9,125 nucleotides of DNA from Euryarchaeota archaeon UBA128 (GTDB lineage Archaea; Thermoplasmatota; Poseidoniia; Poseidoniales; Poseidoniaceae): the NCBI GenBank assembly GCA_002496955.1, contig DALZ01000081.1:1018-10142 (forward strand), given 5' to 3'. A program made the translations under genes and the position numbers. The notes beneath the pieces were generated by a model. The model saw only the letters and a list, made by a program, of their open reading frames with translations. It was not told the DNA's origin and searched no databases. Every line of letters starts with the position of its first letter. Position 1 is the first letter of the stretch. Positions 1 through 7,425 of this stretch are shown here, one piece after another.

Positions 1-2
1 GT

Positions 3-2582
3 AGTGTAACAACAGTTGAGATGTTTGTTCAAGATGAAGCCCCATCGATAACCTACTTAGGCTCACCATACACTCTGACCAAGGATACTCCAGTCTCTGG
101 AATAGTCCCTGAGAATGTTGGCGGGGTTGTTGAAGAGTGGAGCATAATCTTTGGTACATTACCTGATGGTGTTAACTTTGATGATACAAACGGTGAAATT
201 ACCGGGACCCCAGTAGATGTTACTACTTCAACAATAGTTGTGACCATAAGAGCGAACAATACTGCAGGTGAAAGTTTGGTTACGGTTCAAATCGATGTTC
301 AGGACCAAGTCCCAGAGATTGCCTATGTTCCAGACGATGTCACTTTGCTAAATGCTTCCTCAGAGTTAGAGATGGTGCCGATTATATCTGGTGGTCAAAT
401 TGGCGTGTGGAGTATTTCTCCAGAGCCATCAACAGGGTTGATGTTTGATACATCAACAGGTATTTTCAGCGGAATACCAACTGAAACTATGGTTAGAACG
501 GAGTATCAGATTACTGCAACTAACGGCGTAGGATCAGATGTATTGTCAATAAATATCACGGTTGAAGAATTTGATTACAGTCTGCCATTGTCGCCAATTT
601 ATTTGGTTGAGAATGCAGAAATGCAGAGTATCGAACCAACATCAACGATTCCTGGCGCAGTTTACGAAACTAGCCCGCAGTTGCCTGATGGTGTTTTCAT
701 TGGAGAAAATAACGGAACTATTTGGGGGACTCCATCAGATGGTTATCCACTGACACCATTCACTATCTATGCTAACAGCAGTTTGTTGAACGGTGTAGTT
801 GAGTTACAAATTGGCGTGCTAGACGATAGTGATGGAGATGGTATGCCCAATCAATTACCAAACGATTACGCTTCCTCCGGGGAATTAATCGAAGATACCG
901 ATGATGATGATGATACCTTTAGCGATTTAAGAGAAACTGAGTGTGGCACAGATCCTCTTGATGCAACTTCAGTCGTTACAGACTTAGATGGTGATTCCAT
1001 TTGTGACGAACTTGATGATGACATAGATGGTGATGGACTGTTAAACGATGTTGAAACAGACACATCGACCTATCTCAATGAAAATGATACGGGTACCGAT
1101 TCAATGAACGCTGATAGTGATGGCGATGGCGTTTGTGATGGGCCGAGCGTTCCAATCAACGGCGGATGTATCGCCGGGTCAGACGCATTCCCCAATGACC
1201 CATCAGCCTATACAGATACTGATGGTGATGGTATGCCAGATGAAATAATCGGCGACTCTACCAGTCAACCTCCACTGACGGTAGATTCAGATGACGACGG
1301 CGACGATTGGAGTGATGAGGATGAGGCTGCATGTGGCACTGACTCTCTCGACGACCTCAGTGTGCCACTGGACGATGATGGAGATGGCATATGCAACGCG
1401 TTAGATAATGTTGTTGACCTAGAATTTACTTTGACATACCCAACAGATTCACTGAATTTAACCATGAATGAGGAAATGTCAATGTTGATGCCTAATATCA
1501 CTGGTCTTGGCGAGGTAGCTACTTGGGAAATTAGTGACGAACTTCCTGCTGGTTTAGTGTTCGGCTGGAGTCCAGCCAGAGATGGGCATTTGGACGGAAG
1601 CATTAGCGGCACACCAACTGAACTAATCGATTCAACTGAATTCACAATTTGGGCAAATAACACAGCACATAGTGAATCACATATCATAACTATAACTGTA
1701 AATGACATTGTTGACGTATTACCCAGCAATAATATTGAGGAAGATGATGAATCGGTATTAGACTGGCGTTACTTATGCTTGCCACTGCTTCTTTTGGTAA
1801 TTGTTCTCATTTTCGCAATATATTATGCGAGTAAAGAAGATGAAATATTAGATGCTGAACCGGAGAATACCATTGCTGAGCCGAAATTCTCTGAGGGCTC
1901 TGGAACTAAGGCTAACCCATACATTTTGGTAGCAAAAACCTCGGTTAAACCAGGTCAGAAGGTATCTAGTGAAGAATTGATCACCATACGCAAGATAACC
2001 CCGGGGTTGAATTTGCAACTTACTGATACATCAGAGCACGATAAGTCAGGTAAATTTGGGATGGTGGATTCAAAAACTGATAATCAAAGTGTAACTATGA
2101 TACAAGCCGATGATGAGGGCGTAGTTAAATTCCGAGTTACCTTTGACGATAGCCATAATCCATCAATTGGCGGTGGGGATTTCAACAGCCAATTGAAGGT
2201 CGGGCGCGAATCTGTCTACCTAAGTTGGAGTGTTCAGGTTGAAGCTGAATCAAAATCAAAAAAGTCCGAATCAGATTCAGAATCAACAAAAGAAGCCAAG
2301 AAACAGGAAGAATTAGCCCGGATTAAATCTAGAGCAGCAAGTATTGATTTTGCTACTCTAGGGGTTGCTACTGTTGAAGCCAAAGATAACCTACAAAGTA
2401 TCAAAGGGGTTGGACCGTTTATTGAAGAAAAATTGAATGCACTTGGAATTTACACCTTTACTCAGGTTGGTAACATGACACCGAAGATCGAAGAAGAAGT
2501 CAACAAAGCAATCGAGTTCTTCCCCGGTCGTGTTAAGCGTGATGAGTGGGCCAAACAGGCAAAAGAATTCGCTAAGGAGTGA
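3..2582 (+). CDS. Surface-anchored Ig-like / calcium-repeat protein with cytoplasmic HhH tail (5' partial)
   Basis: This is the C-terminal part of a large cell-surface protein. The frame is open to the left edge: the codons before the ATG at 21 read S-V-T-T-V-E and continue the same repeat pattern, so that ATG is internal (numbered residue 1 here). Residues 7-94, 97-183, 184-268 and 465-563 are four Ig-like modules of the putative-Ig (He_PIG/cadherin-like) kind, each with a G-x-I-x-G-T/I-P turn; most also have an LPxGhxF-like strand and an ANN/ATN strand. Residues 268-463 are Asp-rich DxDGDG repeats (thrombospondin type 3-like) with cysteines at 308, 328, 372, 383, 438 and 458, expected to bind calcium. 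A single membrane helix lies at about 584-603. Beyond it come a beta-rich domain (615-742), a K/E/S-rich linker (743-775) and an HhH domain (788-853; IKGVGPFIEEKL, FPGRVKRDEW). Family knowledge puts the Ig/TSP3 part outside; the inside position of the HhH tail is inferred. Likely role: adhesion or envelope structure. Confidence 0.85.
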   Translation, partial: SVTTVEMFVQDEAPSITYLGSPYTLTKDTPVSGIVPENVGGVVEEWSIIFGTLPDGVNFDDTNGEITGTPVDVTTSTIVVTIRANNTAGESLVTVQIDVQDQVPEIAYVPDDVTLLNASSELEMVPIISGGQIGVWSISPEPSTGLMFDTSTGIFSGIPTETMVRTEYQITATNGVGSDVLSINITVEEFDYSLPLSPIYLVENAEMQSIEPTSTIPGAVYETSPQLPDGVFIGENNGTIWGTPSDGYPLTPFTIYANSSLLNGVVELQIGVLDDSDGDGMPNQLPNDYASSGELIEDTDDDDDTFSDLRETECGTDPLDATSVVTDLDGDSICDELDDDIDGDGLLNDVETDTSTYLNENDTGTDSMNADSDGDGVCDGPSVPINGGCIAGSDAFPNDPSAYTDTDGDGMPDEIIGDSTSQPPLTVDSDDDGDDWSDEDEAACGTDSLDDLSVPLDDDGDGICNALDNVVDLEFTLTYPTDSLNLTMNEEMSMLMPNITGLGEVATWEISDELPAGLVFGWSPARDGHLDGSISGTPTELIDSTEFTIWANNTAHSESHIITITVNDIVDVLPSNNIEEDDESVLDWRYLCLPLLLLVIVLIFAIYYASKEDEILDAEPENTIAEPKFSEGSGTKANPYILVAKTSVKPGQKVSSEELITIRKITPGLNLQLTDTSEHDKSGKFGMVDSKTDNQSVTMIQADDEGVVKFRVTFDDSHNPSIGGGDFNSQLKVGRESVYLSWSVQVEAESKSKKSESDSESTKEAKKQEELARIKSRAASIDFATLGVATVEAKDNLQSIKGVGPFIEEKLNALGIYTFTQVGNMTPKIEEEVNKAIEFFPGRVKRDEWAKQAKEFAKE
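822..1406 (+). repeat. Duplicated 65-residue Cys/Asp calcium-binding module inside the surface protein
   Basis: Residues 268-332 and 398-462 of the surface protein align without gaps at an offset of 130 residues. By my count 34 of 65 positions are identical. Each copy starts with a DGDGMP loop, has a second DDD loop, then CGTD, and ends with a DGD-x-I-C loop, so two cysteines sit 20 residues apart in each copy (308/328 and 438/458) and could form equivalent disulphides. The segment between them contains another Asp loop and a third Cys pair (372/383). At DNA level the copies have diverged, and a run of five GAT codons (900-914) is present only in the first. This looks like an old internal duplication, not a recent slippage event. 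Confidence 0.7.
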
Positions 2583-2585
2583 ACT

Positions 2586-2608
2586 AAAAACGAGAGCTGA
2601 TCCGCAGC
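2586..2608 (-). terminator. Possible terminator of the hydrolase transcript
   Basis: The 33 bp between the two convergent stop codons contains, read on the minus strand, a short stem GCTG-CGGAT-CAGC (2608-2596) followed six bases later by a run of five T (2590-2586). Archaeal RNA polymerase can terminate at oligo-T with little or no stem, so this could end the hydrolase transcript. The stem is only four base pairs and the T-run is short, so the call is weak. Nothing comparable is visible for the plus-strand gene. Confidence 0.3.
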
Positions 2609-2615
2609 CAGATAA

Positions 2616-3515
2616 CTATTCCAGCCACATGGAAATCTTGGTTAGGCATTCACTGGTTTCAGGGATGAAGCGGCCAAAGAGCCACCAGTCGTGAAACATA
2701 TTTTCCCATAGTGCTAATTCTACCTCAAGACCGGCTTGCTTTGCTTTGAGGGCTATATCTTGGCTGTCGCTAAGTAATATCTCATTTCCACCACAGAGAA
2801 TTAACATCCTTGGTAACCCCGTTAAATCACCGTAGGCTGGCGAAATGTGCGGGTTGGTCTTATCAACACCTTCCGGTGCGTAGTAATCAGAGCAATCTCT
2901 GGGCATCGATGGGCTAAACATTGGGTCCTTGCGCGCCTTTGTGGTATATGTTTCACCTCGACATGTTAGGTCGGTCCATGGAGAGAATAGTATGGCATCA
3001 TCGGGCAGTCTACCACCCTCATCACGTATCCGCATCATGAGAGCCAACGCTAGACCTCCGCCTGCTGAGTCTCCGCTCAAAATCAGTCGGCAATTTGGAT
3101 ATGACTTGACAATCTCAGTCCATGCCAACAATGCATCTTCAAGCGCTGCGGGAAAAGGGTGTTCCGGAGCTAGGCGATAATCGATAGAATGACAGGTAAT
3201 TCTAGTATATTTTGCCATCAATGCCACACCAAGGCGGTGTGTGGTAAGCGATGAGCCAAAACAGTAACCACCGCCATGTAAAAATACGATTATTGACTCA
3301 TTATTGAGGGGTTTTTTTGGCAAAAATTCTACACCTGGGATGCCAGCGTAATTACGGCGAGTTATTGTTACTCCAAATGGTGAGCAGAGCTTGCCGCCAA
3401 GCCATGATTGCGGGTGAACATAGCGCCTTACGAAACGTGCTGATGGCCTAATCCAGCGGTAGAGCAATTTGTTGGGCCGAATTAAGGCGGCAACAATCCT
3501 ACCTCTGATTGACAA
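2616..3515 (-). CDS. Alpha/beta hydrolase, hormone-sensitive-lipase family esterase
   Basis: A 299-residue carboxylesterase-type enzyme of the HSL (bacterial family IV, Abhydrolase_3) group, expected to hydrolyse short or medium acyl esters in the cytoplasm. The oxyanion-hole motif HGGG is at residues 80-83, YRLAPEHPFPAALED at 113-127, the nucleophile elbow GDSAGG at 148-153 (Ser150), DPMF at 197-200 and the histidine segment MFHDWW with His275. The third triad residue should come from the NEILLSD stretch (244-250); Asn244 stands where many relatives have Asp, so the acid may be Glu245 or Asp250. Length is normal. There is no signal peptide, and residues 1-55 would form the cap. The start is TTG: an in-frame stop lies 16 codons upstream with no ATG between, and the next internal Met (about 100) is past HGGG. 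It lies 70 bp after the giant membrane protein gene on the same strand, so co-transcription is possible. The natural substrate is unknown. Confidence 0.88.
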   Translation of the reverse strand: MSIRGRIVAALIRPNKLLYRWIRPSARFVRRYVHPQSWLGGKLCSPFGVTITRRNYAGIPGVEFLPKKPLNNESIIVFLHGGGYCFGSSLTTHRLGVALMAKYTRITCHSIDYRLAPEHPFPAALEDALLAWTEIVKSYPNCRLILSGDSAGGGLALALMMRIRDEGGRLPDDAILFSPWTDLTCRGETYTTKARKDPMFSPSMPRDCSDYYAPEGVDKTNPHISPAYGDLTGLPRMLILCGGNEILLSDSQDIALKAKQAGLEVELALWENMFHDWWLFGRFIPETSECLTKISMWLE

Positions 3516-3543
3516 GTAAACACCTAGCCGACCGTCAGCACAA

Positions 3544-3555
3544 TTAGATATTCAA
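3544..3555 (-). promoter_or_regulatory. Weak TATA-like element ahead of the hydrolase
   Basis: The minus strand reads GAATATCTAATT here, centred about 34 nt upstream of the TTG start. That is nearly the same spacing as the stronger TATA box of the neighbouring membrane-protein gene. If used, it would give an almost leaderless hydrolase transcript independent of the upstream gene. The match to an archaeal TATA box is poor and the purine-rich BRE in front is not convincing. Confidence 0.3.
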
Positions 3556-3585
3556 GTTAACGATAACACCACAATGGGCTATTGT

Positions 3586-6500
3586 TCACTCGTCAATATC
3601 TATCACTTCTGGTTCCTGTTTTGCTTGAGTGCTAACTTCGTCAACAGCGACTGGTTCACTGACTTGCATGGTCTGTTCAGGTGCCGGTTGTGTTTGTTCT
3701 TGAACATCGTACAAATTGCTGATTTCTCCTAGTCGATTCATGTATAGAATACCAAAGCCAAATGCAACAATACCGATAAACATCCATGTAATATAACGGA
3801 ATATACTGTCATCACTACTGAATTCGAATGACAAGAAGAACAACGAGACAATTGATCCAAACGTACCAAATCCTCGGCGCCAAGGCGCCTCGGTTTCCTC
3901 TCTAAAGCCAATTAAACCGATTCCTGCAAGGTATATCGCCATTAAGGCATACAACAACATGTCGGGGTCGAACCTCTCCATGCCAAATATAAACCCAGCA
4001 ACAACATAACCCATTGAGACGATACCAAGGTTGTCGAGCCAAGAGTAGAATTCTTCTTCATCATCCCAATCAAACATATCCCAACCGTAGTTTGGTTTAG
4101 TTGAGTAAAGGGTTAGGAATAGTCCTTCGAGGATCAGGATAACTCCAGCAGTACGATAGAATAGTGTTTCATCAAAATTGTTCTGAATTGAGAAGTTAAT
4201 GAAAGTCAGGATATGAACCACTGGCAGGAATACAAACAGATACTTGTATTTGTCAGATACTGTGCAATAGGTTAGATACAAAGCACCTAAGATGGGTCCC
4301 ACGCCATTTACTGCGGTAAAAGATGACAGGAAACCCGCAATTATCATGGCTCTTGAGAATTCTAGGAACATCTGTTTGCTAGCGTCATTATTGACCAAAA
4401 TGAAGAAATGTAGACTCTTCGCATCCTCTTCTGGAACATCAGGCATACTTACATCAGTAATGTATCGATAAAGTATTCCAGTTCTCGCCATTTGGCTGAT
4501 TATTAGTGAGTAAATTGCACCATAGAATGCTGATAAACTAATGGTGTCCCAAATTCCTAAACCGTCTTCCACATTACTGTTGAAGCCAATTGCTAGCGCA
4601 GCGAACATCGACATCATTAGTATCGGGAAACTTTCTACTCTTCCAGTAATCCAAGCAAAAATGGTAATCAAAATAATCATTGATGCCGGTAGCCATGCAA
4701 CATCTTGTAGCAGACCAAACAGACCAATAGTCAGCCAAATGAATGGTATTGTGAAAGGCAATTGGCTTTCTGTATCATCTTTGATATTCTTTGATTCGAA
4801 GACGGATTTGATAATTATCGCCATCATACTTATTGTTAGCACTAATGATGAGAATGAAGTAATGCCTATGACGCTAACATCATTCATGGAAATACCGACG
4901 CCTGGTATTGTAATCGCTTCGAGTAGTGGAGCTACGTGAGAGCCATCGCTTACCGACCTGTCGACGAATAGTAGGATTGCTAATGGTGCAACACACAACA
5001 AGAACACTCTCTTGTGCAAAATTCCTCGGTATATTACTAGCAAATACATAGTGAAGAACAGAATTCCGCCACTAGCATCTAGTAGACCCAACGCTAACAA
5101 ACCGAACAGTGTCAGGTCATCGGCAGTTTCGTTAAGTTCATCCTTGTCCATATCTTTACGCTTTAGTAATACTGAAATGATTATTGGTCCAGATAACAGA
5201 ATAACATCAAATAGCAGCGTATTGATCTGCAACTTTGTTGTTTCATAATCAGCGTGTGTCATGAACTTCACGGCAATTGGGAAGGCTATTATCACGGTGG
5301 CCCAAATTGCAATCGCTCGAGATACGGAATTATTTCTATCTTCCATTAGTACTTCTCGAACCAAGATTGCAATTGGGATGATGATTACTCCAATCCAATG
5401 GACGTCGGTCAACAAACTCTCAGTATTGATGAATGATACTGAGATCATAATTAATGCCAGTGGTCCAAGGAGACTCGACCTAGCGAGTGGTCCAAAACCT
5501 TCAATATTTTTGGGTGCATCCTCAAATGGATTAACCCATTGTTGCGTTTCTTGGTTAAATACTGGAACCATCTTTTGGCCTTGCATTTGCGTTAGTTGGA
5601 ATAGATAACCGAGGTCTAACTCAGAATCTCTGAACTTGAACATCAACAAGTATACCGCTAAGGCAACTACTGCTAGGCTGACATTGAAACCATCAAGCAC
5701 ACCTTGGTAATCATCAAGCAGGGGTATGTCTAATCGTTCAAACGAGGATAAGATTACGGTCAATACCATTGCTAAAGTGATTCCCAAACTAGCGGTAATG
5801 AATTTGGCTTGCTTGCCGGAATTTACTGCATCTTGTTGCTGTAAGTAGGCGATTATTAGGATGTAGAACACTACTGCCCACGGAATCAGCCAGCTAGTGC
5901 CGAGCAATACGGCCTTGGACAGGAATAAACCGACTACTGAGAGGTTGATTGCAAACTCTGACAGACGCTCTTTGCGTCTTGCATATTCGACAATAACCAA
6001 AATCGCCAGAAGTATCAGTTCTTCAAACAGATCATATTCTGAGGCGATCGGGTTTTGATAGCTTTGTATCAAGAAGGCGCCGCTGATAGCAATGATTGAC
6101 CAGTCAGCAACCCATCTGCGGGTAATCTTGGAAATAATTACCAGATAAGGCAACATTGCAACTGCAATCACCCAAGGGATTATACTGGCTTTTGGCGTAA
6201 ACAAAAACAATGACCCGGCAAGACCTATTGGCATGTAGGGGATGCGTCGTTTCAGTGTGGCTGGGAAATATGCTACTAACACCGTTAGCCACAATACAAC
6301 TTGTAAATTCAATATCTCCTTGAAATCGCCGAGATTATCTGCCTTTAGTGGCCCCAATACTAGGTCAAGGTCTTCATAACCGACTAACCATATTGCATAA
6401 ATTACGACACCAACTAAGAAAATCGAGGTCCACTGCATCAAGTCCTGTCTAATTCTATCATCCGCAGCAAGAGCACCCTGAACGAAAATGATGAATGTCA

Positions 6501-7365
6501 TCAGTGATAATGCACCACCCTCTACATCCCCCGCCGAGGCGATTGGGTCATGTGCAAACTCATACAAAATCGGGACTAGGCCGCTAAATACAGCAACTAT
6601 GGAGAAAATAATACCATTATTAGTTCTCAACGCCAACCACATCGATAGCGCGGATAATGAAATAATCGAGATTCCCAGTTCATAAGAAACCACTTGGTTG
6701 GACCAATCTAACCATGGTCCAAAACCGATCATTACTACCGCAAGTGGGGTTAGGGTGTTTACTGCTAGACCAAAGGTAATCTCGCCTTTGAGTTTTCTTA
6801 GGTACCAATATTGACCAAGCGCGAGAAGTATACAAGCACCAAGTTGCAGATAGATTGCTTCTGCTGCTGGATACCAGTCATGTTCAGTTGGGTCCATTCG
6901 GCCCTCTTCAAGAAACATATCTCTGCTCTCAGCAGCTAAACTAATCAGCCAGCGCATCGAATAAAGCACACCAATTGCTGAGAAGAAGAACCCAACACCG
7001 ATTATATATCCATGCACACTTTGGACTTCTTTTCCACCTCGACGCCGTTGCCATTCAACCAATGCAATTGCCATAATCGCTGAAATTACGCCCCCAAAAC
7101 CAAGGACTAGGAAGTCCTCCTTGGTTACGCTATCATCCCAAGCAATCGAGAGAATTCCACCCCAGATTGCGGCAAGTGCGATACCATACAATATCAATTG
7201 GGCGAACTTCTGTAATTCGATGTTCTCCTGTGGTCCAACATAATTTGGAATTGGGACCTCAGTGGCAGGCGCTGCCTCTTCAGTTTGGAATAAACTGCCT
7301 GGGCGCTCAGCTACTGCTGCAAGGTTTCTGGTTCTTCGTCGTGGCCTAACTGGTGCTTGAGACAT
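3586..7365 (-). CDS. Giant polytopic membrane protein, about 36-38 TM segments, function unknown
   Basis: A 1259-residue integral membrane protein I do not recognise. Residues 1-52 are hydrophilic, beginning with an Arg-rich stretch (PRRRTRN). From about 53 to 1208 hydrophobic segments follow almost without break; I count roughly 36-38 helices by eye, several in helical-hairpin spacing. The longest polar interruptions are 578-630 (with WVNPFEDAP and EGFGP), 736-750, 855-868, 962-1000 and an acidic loop at 1097-1112 (FDWDDEEEF). The tail from about 1212 is Pro/Gln/Glu-rich and ends in acidic VIDIDE. No ATP-binding, glycosyltransferase, peptidase or ion-channel motif was seen. The length and helix count recall DUF2339-type membrane proteins in general build, but I see no motif that supports membership. 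The ATG at 7365 has no Shine-Dalgarno; a BRE/TATA box sits 35 nt upstream, which fits a nearly leaderless mRNA. A palindrome covers the predicted transcription start. Possible roles (transport, lipid or glycan handling, scaffold) remain guesses. Confidence 0.85.
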   Translation of the reverse strand: MSQAPVRPRRRTRNLAAVAERPGSLFQTEEAAPATEVPIPNYVGPQENIELQKFAQLILYGIALAAIWGGILSIAWDDSVTKEDFLVLGFGGVISAIMAIALVEWQRRRGGKEVQSVHGYIIGVGFFFSAIGVLYSMRWLISLAAESRDMFLEEGRMDPTEHDWYPAAEAIYLQLGACILLALGQYWYLRKLKGEITFGLAVNTLTPLAVVMIGFGPWLDWSNQVVSYELGISIISLSALSMWLALRTNNGIIFSIVAVFSGLVPILYEFAHDPIASAGDVEGGALSLMTFIIFVQGALAADDRIRQDLMQWTSIFLVGVVIYAIWLVGYEDLDLVLGPLKADNLGDFKEILNLQVVLWLTVLVAYFPATLKRRIPYMPIGLAGSLFLFTPKASIIPWVIAVAMLPYLVIISKITRRWVADWSIIAISGAFLIQSYQNPIASEYDLFEELILLAILVIVEYARRKERLSEFAINLSVVGLFLSKAVLLGTSWLIPWAVVFYILIIAYLQQQDAVNSGKQAKFITASLGITLAMVLTVILSSFERLDIPLLDDYQGVLDGFNVSLAVVALAVYLLMFKFRDSELDLGYLFQLTQMQGQKMVPVFNQETQQWVNPFEDAPKNIEGFGPLARSSLLGPLALIMISVSFINTESLLTDVHWIGVIIIPIAILVREVLMEDRNNSVSRAIAIWATVIIAFPIAVKFMTHADYETTKLQINTLLFDVILLSGPIIISVLLKRKDMDKDELNETADDLTLFGLLALGLLDASGGILFFTMYLLVIYRGILHKRVFLLCVAPLAILLFVDRSVSDGSHVAPLLEAITIPGVGISMNDVSVIGITSFSSLVLTISMMAIIIKSVFESKNIKDDTESQLPFTIPFIWLTIGLFGLLQDVAWLPASMIILITIFAWITGRVESFPILMMSMFAALAIGFNSNVEDGLGIWDTISLSAFYGAIYSLIISQMARTGILYRYITDVSMPDVPEEDAKSLHFFILVNNDASKQMFLEFSRAMIIAGFLSSFTAVNGVGPILGALYLTYCTVSDKYKYLFVFLPVVHILTFINFSIQNNFDETLFYRTAGVILILEGLFLTLYSTKPNYGWDMFDWDDEEEFYSWLDNLGIVSMGYVVAGFIFGMERFDPDMLLYALMAIYLAGIGLIGFREETEAPWRRGFGTFGSIVSLFFLSFEFSSDDSIFRYITWMFIGIVAFGFGILYMNRLGEISNLYDVQEQTQPAPEQTMQVSEPVAVDEVSTQAKQEPEVIDIDE

Positions 7366-7366
7366 G

Positions 7367-7385
7367 TTAAATCGGTACGATTTAA
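7367..7385. promoter_or_regulatory. Palindrome over the predicted transcription start: operator candidate
   Basis: A perfect inverted repeat TTAAATCG-GTA-CGATTTAA with two 8-bp arms and a 3-bp centre lies immediately upstream of the ATG of the giant membrane protein. With the TATA box centred near 7400, transcription should start near 7374, so the palindrome would span about -11 to +8. That is where a dimeric archaeal repressor would block polymerase. A hairpin role is less likely, because only part of it would be transcribed. The regulator is unknown and no second copy was noticed in the window. Confidence 0.55.
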
Positions 7386-7396
7386 TGGCAGTGAAA

Positions 7397-7410
7397 TATT
7401 ATATGTTTCG
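7397..7410 (-). promoter_or_regulatory. BRE/TATA promoter of the giant membrane protein gene
   Basis: On the minus strand the sequence reads CGAAAC followed directly by ATATAATA. This matches the usual archaeal order of a purine-rich B-recognition element and an A/T-only TATA box. The box centre is about 35 nt from the ATG, predicting a start about nine bases before it and a nearly leaderless transcript, in keeping with the absence of a Shine-Dalgarno. Confidence 0.6.
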
Positions 7411-7425
7411 CCGACGAGTAATAGC

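Noticed and set aside
900..914. Five tandem GAT triplets as a microsatellite or array
   Set aside because: They encode Asp in a calcium loop; the Asp-rich repeats around them are protein repeats, not a CRISPR or DNA-level array (no constant repeat with unique spacers).
866..1063. Minus-strand Ser-rich frame of 65 codons
   Set aside because: Complement of the GAT-rich calcium-repeat region; low complexity, no start signals.
1265..1729. Minus-strand frame of 154 codons
   Set aside because: Antisense to the surface protein; its Ser-rich product is simply the complement of Asp and Asn codons on the other strand, with no recognisable domain.
2929..3180. Plus-strand frame of 83 codons inside the hydrolase
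   Set aside because: Lies fully opposite a well-supported enzyme including its catalytic motifs; no independent signals.
3571..3585. Inverted repeat ACAAT-GGGCT-ATTGT just after the giant membrane protein stop
   Set aside because: Only five mostly A/T base pairs with no T-run following on the minus strand; too weak to call a terminator, and read-through into the hydrolase is possible.
4541..4939. Plus-strand frames opposite the giant membrane protein (also 5012-5248, 5261-5608, 6488-6685, 7167-7349)
   Set aside because: Antisense shadows of a continuous membrane-protein frame; products show no coherent domain or start signals.
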